Shown here: positions 1-11,221 of the stretch, piece after piece
How positions within the stretch are numbered: position 1 is the stretch's first letter
Layout of the letters: the number at the start of each line of letters is the position of its first letter
Origin: Earliella scabrosa
Lineage: Eukaryota; Basidiomycota; Agaricomycetes; Polyporales; Polyporaceae
Direction of reading: 5' to 3'
NCBI GenBank assembly: GCA_022605405.1
Contig: JABYQQ010000009.1
Location: forward strand, 62,001-126,000
Length of the DNA stretch: 64,000 nt
Program-made: the position numbers and the translations under genes
The notes under the pieces: generated by a model
Told to the model about the DNA's origin: nothing
The model's input: the letters and a program-made list of their open reading frames with translations, nothing else
Database searches by the model: none

Positions 1-255
1 AGCCCGATGACGAGCGCACCCAGAGCGGTGTTCAGCATATCTACCGCATTGGCGATCAAGTACTCCGGACTTGCTGAGGGCGAGAATGACGCGGAGCTCG
101 AGCCATCGTCGAAGGCACTGGCGGTGGACGTAGGAGCTACTATCCAAGTCGCAGAGAGCACGGAAGAGTCGCCCGCGAACCCAGCTGCGGATAAAGTGGG
201 GGTGCTGCTGGGGACGAGGAATATGGTTCCAGCGGATATGGCTGACATCGTGGCC
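1..255 (-). CDS. Partial 3' exon of a possible secreted Ser/Thr-rich protein (leaves left edge)
   Basis: On the minus strand an acceptor (gacag) at about 256-260 opens a frame that stays open to base 1. The translation is rich in Ser, Thr and Ala and ends at the edge in a hydrophobic stretch (NTALGALVIGL), as expected near the C-terminus of a GPI-anchored or secreted fungal protein. No stop is reached inside the window and I could not connect convincing upstream exons between 256 and 2144. Composition and frame support coding, but no family was recognised. It could also be an open frame of chance. Confidence 0.35.
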
Positions 256-2144
256 CTGTCGTGATATGGGAGGATGGACTTTGGAAGGGCTCAAAGGGCG
301 TTCAGAACTCAGGCGAGCGAGAGACTGAACGCTGCTCGTCCAGAAAGCCCCGTGTCTGTATTTAACATTGGCAAACGGACTGGCCACGATGCAGCGGAGC
401 GGCGCTGCGCACGGACTGCGCACAAGAAGAGAATGGCAAAGGGCCGCCGAGAAGCTGATGGGCACTGGTCATGGGATGGACAACGATAAGTGAAGGCTGA
501 ATGAATACATGGCTATGTTGACATCGACTCACGAAGGATGGCTCGAAGCTTGAGACTGGGTGGTATCTACCCGGCGTGGGATAGACACATTTAGTATGCT
601 AGGTTAGGATGGCCCAGCGTGCCTGAGGAGAGTCTTCCGGAGGTTCAGTTTGCCTCTGAGCCCTTGCGGATGTCGTCCGCTCACAGACAAAAGCGGTTAC
701 ATCGTTCATGTGCTGCGCGTCAAGATGCCTGCTTGCGCGGGCTTCATGCCCATCATGAGAGTCGCCATCCGTGACGCCCATTCATTGGAAAATAACAGGA
801 GGAATCTCCGCTGTATCGACACCGAGCGGACCGATGGTCGATGTTCGTGTCAAACTATCTGACTGCGCAACACCTAGACCCGGCGAATATGAAGATCAAC
901 ATTTAGACGACCTGTGGCCCGCATTCATACGTACTCCGCGTCACCTCGACCTCCCATAAGAGCTCACTCGTTCTCTTAATCCGTATCGTGGGATCCGGAC
1001 TCGCCCTCCTAATACCATCCATGGCCTTGCTACATGATTATCAACCCAGATGATCTGATTGCTTCGCGCATTGTCGATGATGCTACACTACCTTTCCTTC
1101 AAGACATTCGGCATGTGGAAATCCAGGTGTGAGGGACAACCGGTCGGCCTTCCTACAGATTAAGCGATCTCACCAATATGCCCGTCAAGGTACTTAGCTT
1201 CGCGGATCGAGAGGAGGTACAGAATCTCCACAAGATGCTGGTGGAATCGACGACGCACCGTCGCATGTCCTAAATATGCTCCTGAGTAAAAGGTTTGCAG
1301 CATAGGTAGCATAGGGAATGGAGTTGGACATACCAAGACTCAAGAAACACACAAGACCACATGTTGCGACCGAAGCTTGGAGGCCAAGGGAATCGTGCTT
1401 GTTTCGAAGGCTTGAGGGGCAGTTCCAAGTGAGTAGAACAAAGATACATCATCACGTTCTCAGTGTCTTCGGATTGACACACGGACAGCGATAACTGAAC
1501 CGACGAATAGCAATGCCTTGCAGTCAAACGCGACGCGCCTGTGGTCAGGTAAGAAGACGTGTTGTTGTTAGGGTGAGCACAAGCAGAATAGACGGATTAC
1601 GGGCGGGCTGTCATTGTTCAAGCACAGCCCGACGGAGGTGCGCAGTACCGATGTGTTCGCCTGCCGAAGATGAACTGACGCGAGGTTGCTGTGGTGTCAT
1701 TGTGCACTCATGCGCCCAAAGACAATGGCGTACCCTCGGCTCAGCGCTGAGCATTCACATTCGCCCAGGTCCCTCTTACGCGTCGGAGACGTGTTCAAGG
1801 ATGATCATGGATGCAAGCACGCTTTGTTGAGGGGAACAACGGTGGACGACATGACAGAAGGCGGGGGCGGAGAAGGGAAGGCAGACGTGGGCAAAGAAGC
1901 GCATGGGATGCGTGGGAGGCGAGCGATTGTGCTGACGTAATGGGGCGCCAAGTGGCTTGAAGAGGTAAGTGGCCCGTTTGGGAAGAGTGCCAATCCCCGG
2001 CTTGCTCTCGACCGCCGCCGTCGATACGTTCTTTAACTCCCTCTCTCCCTAGGTGTCCTCCCACTCTCCCCTTTCGCCTTCCTGGCGACACAGAACCCAC
2101 TCGTCTCGTCACTCACCCACCCCTCTCACTGTCGTTCAAGCATC
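256..2144. other. Gene-poor stretch, 1.9 kb
   Basis: No exon chain is convincing on either strand. Around 1035-1270 short open pieces in different frames, with codon use that looks weakly coding, may be the decayed remnant of a gene. The last 150 bases are pyrimidine-rich and are probably the promoter and leader of the gene starting at 2145. Confidence 0.4.
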
Positions 2145-3530
2145 ATGGCGTCTCCAGCCTCGACTACGTTTATCCTACTTCTCCTCTGCGCACCCGCCCT
2201 CTCGTTTTCGCTAGACCCGTCCCGGCTCCGGAGTTGGAGCCCTCTATGGCGACGACAGGAGCGCTCCGTGCCTCCTCTAGGCTTCTACAATCCCAACGAC
2301 AGCGGCGGCAAGATGCTCACAGTAAGTTGTATGCGCGTCGGAGACACGCTCTTGGAGCTCACGCACGCGAAGGTGGCGCCCGGCACCGGCGGTCTTGGAG
2401 AACCATTGAATGTTATCGTCTCTGGTCACTCTGACGAGACTGTCCTCGTCGACAGGGAGCAGGAGGGTGGATTCCGGAACTACTGGCTGTGAGTTATTCT
2501 GCCCTTCGAGCATCGGCCAGTGTGCTTGACTTCCTTGGTCGTCCCAGTTCCTTGAATGGCTTCGGCGCCGAGTGCCTTGGCCAGCACGCTGGTCTCCCCC
2601 AGACAGCAAATCTTGGAGATGGTAACGGCCAGAGTATGTGTTGCTGCCTATCTCTATCGTGGACGAGGTCCTTACGCCTTCGACAGAGGACGAATCCGCC
2701 GTCCTCCGTTGGAACTACGGCGACCCTGAATTCGGAACGTGCAGAGAAACAATTCAGGGAGGCAACCACTTCCGATACTGGGTGCAGAATGGACCCAATG
2801 GGAACAGGTGGGTATCATCTTCGTCAACGCAGCATGACTGATGAATGCTCACCGTGGCCTCTGCAGTGGCGCCTACTTTCTCACGACGGCTTATGAGAAG
2901 GCTATTGAGTGTATGTATCTCTACCCTGACACGCGTAGAATCGAGATATTCACGACTGCCGGTAGTTGGGCATGATCCTATATTCAACGGGTACGTGTTG
3001 CCATATGTTTTACGAGGCGCACCATGCTAAAAGTAGAAACTCCAGATATAACCTCGGCCGGTGAGGGCTCTCTACTCGGCGGCCGTGCTGACATTCTTGC
3101 TGACTGTATCATGCTCAGTGATTGGCTCGTCGGAAATGCGACAGCACTCTCCGAACGGATACCTTCAGGAAACATCACCAACGGCACAACATACTCGGGA
3201 CAGACGTCGTTTAACGGCTACACATACCGGACCGACGCGATATACTTGTCCGGCATCTTGTCGAACTCGACGGACGGCCTAAACCACGCGTCCAAAGTCG
3301 GAGGAAACGGGGTTCAGGCCCTAGACGGCTTGGTAGCCGTCCTCACCGTCAGAGTGGTCTCCACACCTCCCGCGCAGGACAACAAGTATGTTCATCGATC
3401 TTTCTCACGTATGGTCAACTAACCTTTGCTGTGCAGCGGCGCTGTGTCTGCCCTGTCATCGCCCGCATGGCTCGTGTCAACATCTGCCGCGCTATTCCTA
3501 GCCTCGTTCGCACTATCATTATACGCATAG
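2145..3530 (+). CDS. Secreted, GPI-like protein of unknown function, 334 aa, 8 exons
   Basis: Exons 2145-2488, 2548-2633, 2687-2807, 2867-2910, 2966-2990, 3037-3060, 3119-3385 and 3437-3530 join in frame to 335 codons. The product has an N-terminal signal peptide (hydrophobic residues about 7-20), a middle region with the fingerprints GFGAECLG, FGTCRETIQGG, HFRYW and YNLGRDWLVGN, several N-x-S/T sequons, and a hydrophobic C-terminus from about residue 310 that looks like a GPI signal or a membrane anchor. From memory, proteins of this shape are common in mushroom genomes and have no assigned function. It probably sits at the cell surface. The start is the first ATG before the signal peptide. 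No catalytic motif was seen. Confidence 0.85.
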
Positions 3531-4769
3531 ACACTCTCAACGTTCAACGTCCACATTCAATGCTTTGTACACTTTCACGAACCGTTCTGCCCCGGAGGCA
3601 CAGCTACCGAACAACGGCATGCGCTCGCATGCGTAGTACGAGCTGTCGGACTTGGGTTCCTTCGGTGCTCTCGCTTACCTCCAGTTGCATACCAAGGACC
3701 GTTCCACGCCCTCTCGCCGATACTCGCACCGTTACCTTTCATGTTCTATACCCGGACGTTGGTTGACACATCCCATCGTGCATCATGCATCCGACGGGCC
3801 TCGGTCTAGTCGCGGTCCTCGTCGTCTCGTTTACTATATCCCTGCTCGTCGCGCATAGTTTGCTCCTCGTCACGACCTCTCACGACCGTCTTGATAGCGA
3901 TCTTGTATCCTTTTCTTTACGTAGATTGTGCGGCCCCACGGGTTCGCCTTTGAACAACAGGACAGCTTTGCGATGCTGATATCATTGCGCACATCTAGAC
4001 ATCGAGATGGGGTTTTCTACTAGGTGCGTGCGCATGCTCTGGTCTCTACAAGTGGCACAATCATTCTGCGATGGAGGAACTTCCCATTTGCTGCAAGTGA
4101 TTGCTGTGGTAGAACCTGTTTAACAAACGATGCTTGCTGTCATGGTGCTGACAGGATGGCCGTAGGGATCTAACACCTCAGGCTACAGTGTTTACGCGGT
4201 CGAACTCTGTCCCGTGTCAATCATATATGCATCGCGAGTGCTATGTGTGGGTTGTTGAGCTCGAGTGCTACTACGCAAGACATGTTTGCTTCTGGTTCGG
4301 TACATCGCCCCCCATGAGCGGTCCAACAAGATGTTTGTGTGAGGCTTTAGAGGGGGAGGCGACACATAGGGTTGGCGATCGACGTCACCAGCTGGCCGCC
4401 AGGAACGAAGAGTGACCTCAAGTCGGCTAGCGCCTCCCAAGCGCCGGACGGAGAGCGGAGGACTTGTCAGTGTCAGCGACGGTGTCAGTGCTCGTCCCAG
4501 CACCGCTCGGACGCCTCCGTGCTCTCTGCTAGTTTCCCGTTCTTATATACCCACGGTCGTCCGCCCTGCTCCCCATGTCTCTGCCCTGATCCCGCCGTTG
4601 TCCTCGAGCTCGCTGCCCACCCCGTTCTCTCGGCGCATACACTCACGTAAAGTCCCGCACCGTCTCTTGACCGCAGTGGCGCCCTTCCGCCGATATCCTT
4701 CCCTGCCTTCCGTCACCGTGACCCACCCCTCGCCATCCTCGACTATTCACCACACATCGATCACTCCTC
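3531..4769. other. Intergenic, 1.2 kb
   Basis: This is the 3' flank of the secreted protein and the 5' flank of the BTB gene. A short open frame at 3785-3979 has a hydrophobic stretch but no supporting exons. The last 300 bases are pyrimidine-rich and contain a TATA-like TTATATA at 4543-4549. Confidence 0.5.
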
Positions 4770-6109
4770 ATGGATCAAGACCAGCCCGCTTTGCACCCAG
4801 ACAGCCCGCTGATGACAATGTCTAATTCTTTCCTTAACGATGGCATGCTCCTCCTCTCCATGCCAGGTCCAGGCAGGGATCCCGCGTACTACATTCATGA
4901 CGGGAACAGCGTGCTGTTGGTGGAGAACACGCTCTTCAAGGTGCGTCCGTGTTCGTGTCAATCCAGCTCCGAGGGTCGCCAACGCGAGAGGGCTATCCAG
5001 GTGCATCGATCGGTTCTCACCAAGGACAAGTCGGCATTCGAGACGATGTTCCAGCTCTCGGGAGAGACGGACTCTGCGCGCTCAGACTCCAGCATGACCG
5101 CAGCACAAGAAGGCGAGAGCGACGACAACCCCATCCGCCTCCAAGGCGACACCGCAGACGAGTTCCGCGCCCTCCTGTGGGCCCTATATGCGCTGTGAGT
5201 CCATCCCCGACGCGTCGATTGTGATCTTCGCTCCAAGGCTGACGCGTCGATGGCCGCAGCCCACACGAGTTCACGACCGCGATGACCGTAGACGCAGACT
5301 GCACCCGCCTCGCGAACCTCGTCCGCATCACCCACAAGTACCAGTTTCGCAACATCATGACCTGGGCGTTGTCCGCTCTGCGTGACTTCTACTCGCGTCC
5401 AGGCGCGTTCGACGACATCCTCACCACCGCATCGTCCACGCCCACGCCGCACCCTACGAACCCGCCAACGCTGCCCGGTCTGCCCGCCGCCGCATCCACT
5501 CCTCAGCCACCCACACTTGTCCAGCTCACCGAGCTGGCCGCGTTGTGCGAGCGCGCGGACCTGCTAGAGCTCACCCTTGCCCGCTGGAAGCGGCTCATCG
5601 GCGAAGGCCGCGACCTCGCGCTTGCCATCTCGGAAGGCGAACGCTTCAACCTGCGCCCAATCGTAGGGCTTGCATACCACGCGCTCATGCTCCGCGGCAA
5701 GGCAGCCTGGGACGCCGAACGGTCGCTCACCCGAGTGCAACGCGTGCGCTTGCTTGCGGGTTACTACGCATTGAACAAGCTCTGGGACGCGCTCCCGGCC
5801 CAGGCGCCGCCGATCACGCACGGGGCGCGGTGCACGAGCCAGCAGCGGTGCGCGAAGGCGTGGGGTGCGCTGTGGCGCACGGTGCTCGAGACGGGCACGC
5901 AGGTGATGCCCGGTCTCGCACGGGAGGACCTGTTGGGGAAGATTATGCTCGCGGAGAGCATGATGAAGGCGCTGGTGGAGAAGGAGATCCCGAGCCAGGG
6001 CTTCTTGGACGGCATGCCGCACTGCAAGGAGAGCGCGCTCATGGCGACGTCGATGCGGATGCGCGAGATTAAGGAGTCTCTCGCCGACTACTTCACGGAC
6101 GATTTCTGA
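4770..6109 (+). CDS. BTB/POZ domain protein, 404 aa, 3 exons
   Basis: Exons 4770-4940, 5001-5194 and 5260-6109 join in frame. After about 35 residues a BTB/POZ fold begins: NSVLLVENTLFKVHRSVL, then SAFETMF and a final helix through LVRITHKYQF. This is the pattern of the expanded basidiomycete BTB family. The C-terminal half is helical and carries Cys pairs (CTSQQRC, HCKES) that also occur in the BTB protein at 41942-44050. BTB domains dimerise and often serve as adaptors for Cul3 ubiquitin ligases or in transcription. The partner cannot be told here. The intron after LFK, just before VHR, is at the same place in both BTB genes, so they share ancestry. Confidence 0.9.
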
Positions 6110-7106
6110 GGGTCTGCTTGCTCGCAGTGCCCCGGACCGTCTCTGCTGGTCTGGTGTTGCCTTGCCTGATATGCTGTGCGTTTCTTGTGTGTCTGCCTCT
6201 CGAGTGCTTATGTTATTGGCTTGAATCTGGTTGTTATCCCGGAATAGATACCTCTAGTAGTGTACCCCTGCCCCATCGCCGCCCTGTACCCATACGTACC
6301 CTTCTCGTTAACACGCCGCCGCCTCCTCCTCGGCACCATCCTGTATCTGTACATGCTGCATGTCCCCCCGAACTGCTTCACGAACGCGTCATGACTTCTA
6401 TGCATTTTGTAGTTCGTCTCGGAACATGGAAGGCGTGATCGCAACGGCAAGTCGCCAGCTCGCTGCAGTACCAAGGCACGGAAGTACTAGGCTGTTTCTT
6501 CGCCTGTACCTCGATTAGTGGGAGGGCCGGCGAATGGTGTATCGTATCTATTATCCATAGAACGTCTAGGGTAACTGCATCATGGATACCTTGTCCTACT
6601 CATCGGCCATCGTGGCGTACGCAGGATCGGTTCTCCGCGGCGTTCGGGACGGCGTGCTCGACGCCGTCGACGTGGACGAACCGTGACTCTCGAGCTCCGT
6701 CAGCTGCGACTCGGTGAGCACGATGAGGCATACGGATGCACCATCAAGACCTCGCATGCCGCACCTGGGCTGATCATCGAGCTTGCAGGCACTGTGAAGT
6801 GCCGCGAATGCCAACGAAGCCATGGAAGCCTTGCGTTCTGGACGCATCGTTCGTCAATGCATTCGCTTCCGATCACCAGGTAGAGGATGCGCGTTACTGT
6901 GTGGATGGCTGGCGGTCGGAGGGCGGCCCCGCGTCAGTAAGGAGAGGGTTCTGGTGCCAACAGGCAAGCGTTCGAATGTAGGACTAGAATCGACACATAC
7001 ACTCGGTCCCTGAGAGCCAGCCTGAACCGTAGTTGACGTGTTGAAGCTTGAAGGGCGTGCCGGCGATGAATAGTACGAGTGACCTGCCGTCGAATACAGT
7101 GTGCTG
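6110..7106. other. 3' flank of BTB gene and gene-poor DNA
   Basis: No exon chain was found. The first few hundred bases are probably the 3' UTR of the BTB gene. Short frames at 6596-6883 overlap on both strands and look like chance. Confidence 0.45.
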
Positions 7107-7382
7107 ACACCGGGGGCATGGCCGAATGTAACTCTTCGTTACATTTGAATCACATCGTGATTAAGGTCCAAATATGCCTCCCATGTGTAGAGGCGTCACA
7201 ACATGGATACATGCTGGATACATGAGGCATTCAAAATGTATCCAGCATGTAACACAAAAACTCGGAACATTTTGAATGTATCCGAGATGTGATGCCTCAG
7301 AAACATGCTGTTTACATTTGGATCTTAAACGCGATGTGATCAGAATGTAACGAAGAGTTACATTCGGCCATGCCCCCGGTGT
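7107..7382. mobile_element. Fold-back MITE-like element with about 70-bp terminal inverted repeats
   Basis: The left end, starting ACACCGGGGGCATGGCC, is matched in reverse complement by the right end. The match is perfect for about 40 bases and good to about 70 (7107-7175 against 7310-7382). Inside each terminal repeat sits a small hairpin (AATGTAAC, 5-nt loop, GTTACATT) at 7125-7145 and 7344-7364. The interior also folds on itself, with ACATGCTGGATACA paired to its complement between about 7209 and 7252. It is only 276 bp, has no coding capacity, and resembles a non-autonomous DNA transposon. A clear target-site duplication was not seen, so the superfamily is not assigned. Confidence 0.85.
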
Positions 7383-10300
7383 GAGAGAGGGACTTCACTC
7401 ACCCTTCTGACTGGCCGGTGCTCATCCTCACGTAGCCCCTATCGACTCTAACCAGGGTATGGGAGCTACCTACAGAGCTTGAGTATGGCCGTTCGGCTTC
7501 TGTTCCGAGTTCGCGCAACTGAGGTACCGGTGTTCTCGAGGGGGAGTCCACACCGATGGGGATGGTGTGTTCGACAGTGACGGCGGTCCACTCCCCGCGG
7601 AGAACAGGTCGATATACCTATCAATATGTGAAGACGGCGAGGGAGGTCTCTCCCATGCTCGCCCGGGCTGGAAAAGATGTATTGCATTTTCGACGCTATG
7701 CAAGCATTGAATATATTCAGTACACAGTGCATGGTGATGGGAGGGCGGCCTCACAAATACATGACCTAGAAGAGTATACAATGAGCAAATGACCCTGTGC
7801 GGAAACGACTTCTAACTTACCACTACGTCGAGATCGCGCAACCCGAAGAGCTCCACCCGCAATTTTGACGGAGGGGTGTAGCATCTGAGTGTTGCAAGTG
7901 GTCACTGCGTTTGTGCCCAACGTAGATAGGACGGTGCGACGTGGGTCGGGATGAGGTCGCCCAACGTAGCACGTGCCGTCGCGACCTTGCGTAGCCAGGG
8001 GTGGGACGACTACTACGTGCGACATGTCGCAGCGTAGCCAAGGGGGTGCGACATGACGTATCCGGAGGGTATGCTGGCATGTGTAGCCATGAGCCTCGAG
8101 CAAGGCTGGAGGCGCTCCATCAGGACAGGTCGAGAGTGATTCATTAGGCCGTCTGACCCATCCAGGCCTCTCTTCACACTGCACTCAAATCTTAGATAAT
8201 TGAACAACCTGGGTCTCGTTCAAATTCGGGTAGAATAGGAATACATTCATGCTCTAGAAGCTCTAGTACCCAGGCTCTACTGGCACTAGGCTAGTACCGA
8301 CTGTCTCGTCTCAGCAGCGGCCAGCACGTCCCCACTTGTTCCACTCATCCTCTGCCCCAGGTCCTACTTACATTGCGCCCTGCAGAATGAATTGGGGAGA
8401 TAACAATAAGTGGGACATACAGCTTCAAACACGAGTCAAGCCTGTGTACTGGGCTACTAGCCAAGTATGAGTGATGAATGGAGCTTTCGCGCAGACATAC
8501 CATTATGGGCTCATACCATAAGCAGCATGAGGCAGCGTATGAACTAGCGTGATGTACTTACCACAGGTTGAACCGCACCCTGACCCCTCGACGTGGAAGA
8601 TGAAGACCGACTCGGACCTAACAATGTGCATTCCAGGGACGCCTCCAAAGTTGTGGTAATGAGGCAGCACCAAAGCTCCTCACCGTGTAGCTCAGTGGAC
8701 CCGGAGGAAGCGGGATCGAAAGGGCCATGGAGGTCCAGGGCTGAGCGCTGATGCTTGGAGCCGGAGGTCGGGATGTCCGAGCATGAGAACATGGGGAAGA
8801 AAGTGCGCACGGGCCTTCGGGTTTGACAACTTGAAGTCGTCTGGTATTTGAGTAGAAGACGTAGCATCCAGCATATCCCAGGACCATGAGCAAGGGACGA
8901 GGCATAGCCAGAGATTTCGAAATTCGTATAGCGACATGACAGCGTAAAACAATGTGATGTCGGGCGCGTCCAACTCGCGCCTCTTCCAGACCGAGGCAGG
9001 ACCGAGGAGGAGGCCTGAGGAGCGGACCTCGGCGCTACGTCATGTGAACCCACCTCGCAACCCTCTGCTACATTTGCGACACAACCTCTCCGGCTCTCTC
9101 CAGACCTCCCCGCGGTTCTGTGTCGCGTACCTCACTGCTAGACTGTGCACATCAATATAGCGGAGGCTACCTAGCTTCTGCTACCTCTAATCGCACGTAG
9201 CGGGTCCCCGCTACGTCCCCTCTATAGAGCTCGCACACTGCAGGCGATATACTCCGCTCACGCAGTGGGTGTATCTTGGCAGGCTGTTCCTCCCAGACAG
9301 ACACTGGCACTTATTGACCTGAAGTCGCAGCGTATGACTGGGGATTTTGGCTGATGACCAGATGCCAGAGTCGATGGTGGTGTGTAAGTAAGAATAGTTA
9401 CCAAGTTGAACTGGGTGTGTCGGCAATTGCCGAATAGATGCTCTCCGCATAGGCGCCTCGCTTTGCACTGTTCTCCCATACATGTCTCCTGCTACATCAT
9501 CTGAATCGCAGCCATGCCTTGGCCTTTTCCCTCTTCGCGCTCGGATTTATATTCTGGCGAATAGACGAGCCAGTCGAACCGCTACAAGACAACACGATCT
9601 GGCATCACGCCGCCCAACTTCAACCAGCTACCAACTTGTTCCTCGTTCCTCATTCTTGCTCTTCAGACCCAAGCAAGCTGTCCATGTCAGTGTTCAGACC
9701 ATCCGGGAAGAGGGTTGCGAACCGCGAGCTTCTAGAAGTGCGTACAGTCCTGCGCTCAGTCTACGTCTCTACGACCCCGGAACCCAGCCTAAGGTCATAA
9801 TGCCGCCCGGTCATAGAAAATGGTGCGAGGTATGTGTACGCAAATATTCGGAACTTCCCAGTTATGGCTTCAGTCTTGTCATGTACGCTTGCGACGGATG
9901 TCGCCATCCTTTCCTCTTCTTGCGTTCGCGGGCGCGTCGCCCTTCAGCAATGTCCTTATTACATCCCCTTCACCTGGTGGCGATCTCCTCTCTTCTCTAC
10001 CACATTCCCCGCACGTCCAGCATGCTCTCTGCTCTCTCCCTTGGTCCATTCGACAATTATCTAGATGGATACGAAACGCCCTAGCGCTAGCGCTTAGACT
10101 CAGTCGAAAGACGTCGTCCTATTTTAAGGGTGAGGCAAGACGGTTGGAGCTGACGGAAGGACGACTTGCTTCGTTCGGCAGACGGGTACATGTACGACCC
10201 AGGTTAGTCATGGAGATAAAAGTATGTGCGATGTGCTTTGCCTGTTTGTCAGCCTTAGTGATGAGACTGAATTCTACGCATACAGGGGAACACATGTTGT

Positions 10301-11221
10301 TCTGGACTGTTGCAGCCCTATCTAGCCTATGAGAAGAATCCATGCCGTGACACATACCCGCCCGTTGCCCGCCCGAATACAAAGTCCTACCCCATCAGGT
10401 AGTTCCAGCACTTGGCGTTGTGGGCGCACCCCGATACGAAGATCATTGCGCGTGCTGTGCTTCCAGCTTTGGCTTTGACTCATTGCAAGCATTCTCATCG
10501 GGAATCTGGTCCCTTGCAGTAACCTATCCCCGCCTCGGAGGCTTAGGAAGCAGCCCGCGATTTGTACGGCAGGATGGGATAATCGTTCACAGGTATGTAA
10601 GCTTCCACGGTTCCGCGGATACAGTAGTGAGCACTTGACGTTGACTCAGTCAGATTGGGAGAATATCTTCCCTCGCTCACCGTCTGCGGGCCACACGTTC
10701 GTACTTGGTGCGCATAGTCTCCGAGTGGTCGGGCAGCGTCTAAGTTCACTCGTTGCCCTGACCGATACTGGCGCACACGTTGGCGGCATCACAAGTCTTC
10801 TCCTCGAGCGGAGTGAGCATTTCCCTCATTCGCCCACCCCGTTCGTCATCGCCGCATCGATTCGAGTGGTCGAGGTTCTTCATGAACCTTCACATCCAGC
10901 CTTACGTTGGAAGACGCCAGACCGCGCGAAGGATCTATCTGGCCCCGTACGGCCGGCACCTGCAGGGAAGCGGGTCAAGTGATGATGGACGCTGGGGTGA
11001 CCGCAGGATCACTGTGGAGGTCTGGACACGTTGGGCATGAATGCGGTAAGCAGGAACAAAGGCGTTGCTTATGTAAGCTGACGCTACCGTCTCTTGGGCC
11101 GGCTCTGCACTGCAGTGACGCATGGATCTTGAGACGCTGCCGCCCAAGGAGTATATATTCGACGCCTCCAGTATGATCGCCCCAGTTCCAATCGCGACCT
11201 GTTTACCCGTCTCCAACGCCC
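7383..11221. other. Gene-poor stretch, 3.8 kb, upstream of egt1
   Basis: Many short frames occur on both strands, but none could be chained into a gene with family motifs. Around 7910-8060 several GCGTAG/CGTAGC-containing words recur, and a small palindrome, ACGTAGCGGG/CCCGCTACGT, lies near 9195-9215. This suggests decayed repeat DNA. The final 150 bases act as the egt1 promoter. Confidence 0.4.
11152..11158 (+). promoter_or_regulatory. TATA box of egt1
   Basis: TATATAT lies 64 bases upstream of the Egt1 start codon, within a normal range for a short fungal leader. Confidence 0.5.

Noticed and set aside
9482..10332. Frames of 170-200 codons
   Set aside because: Three overlapping frames of similar length, low-complexity Ser/Leu content, no domain.
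10635..10982. 115-codon plus-strand frame upstream of egt1
   Set aside because: No motif, competing frames on both strands, and no splice partners.
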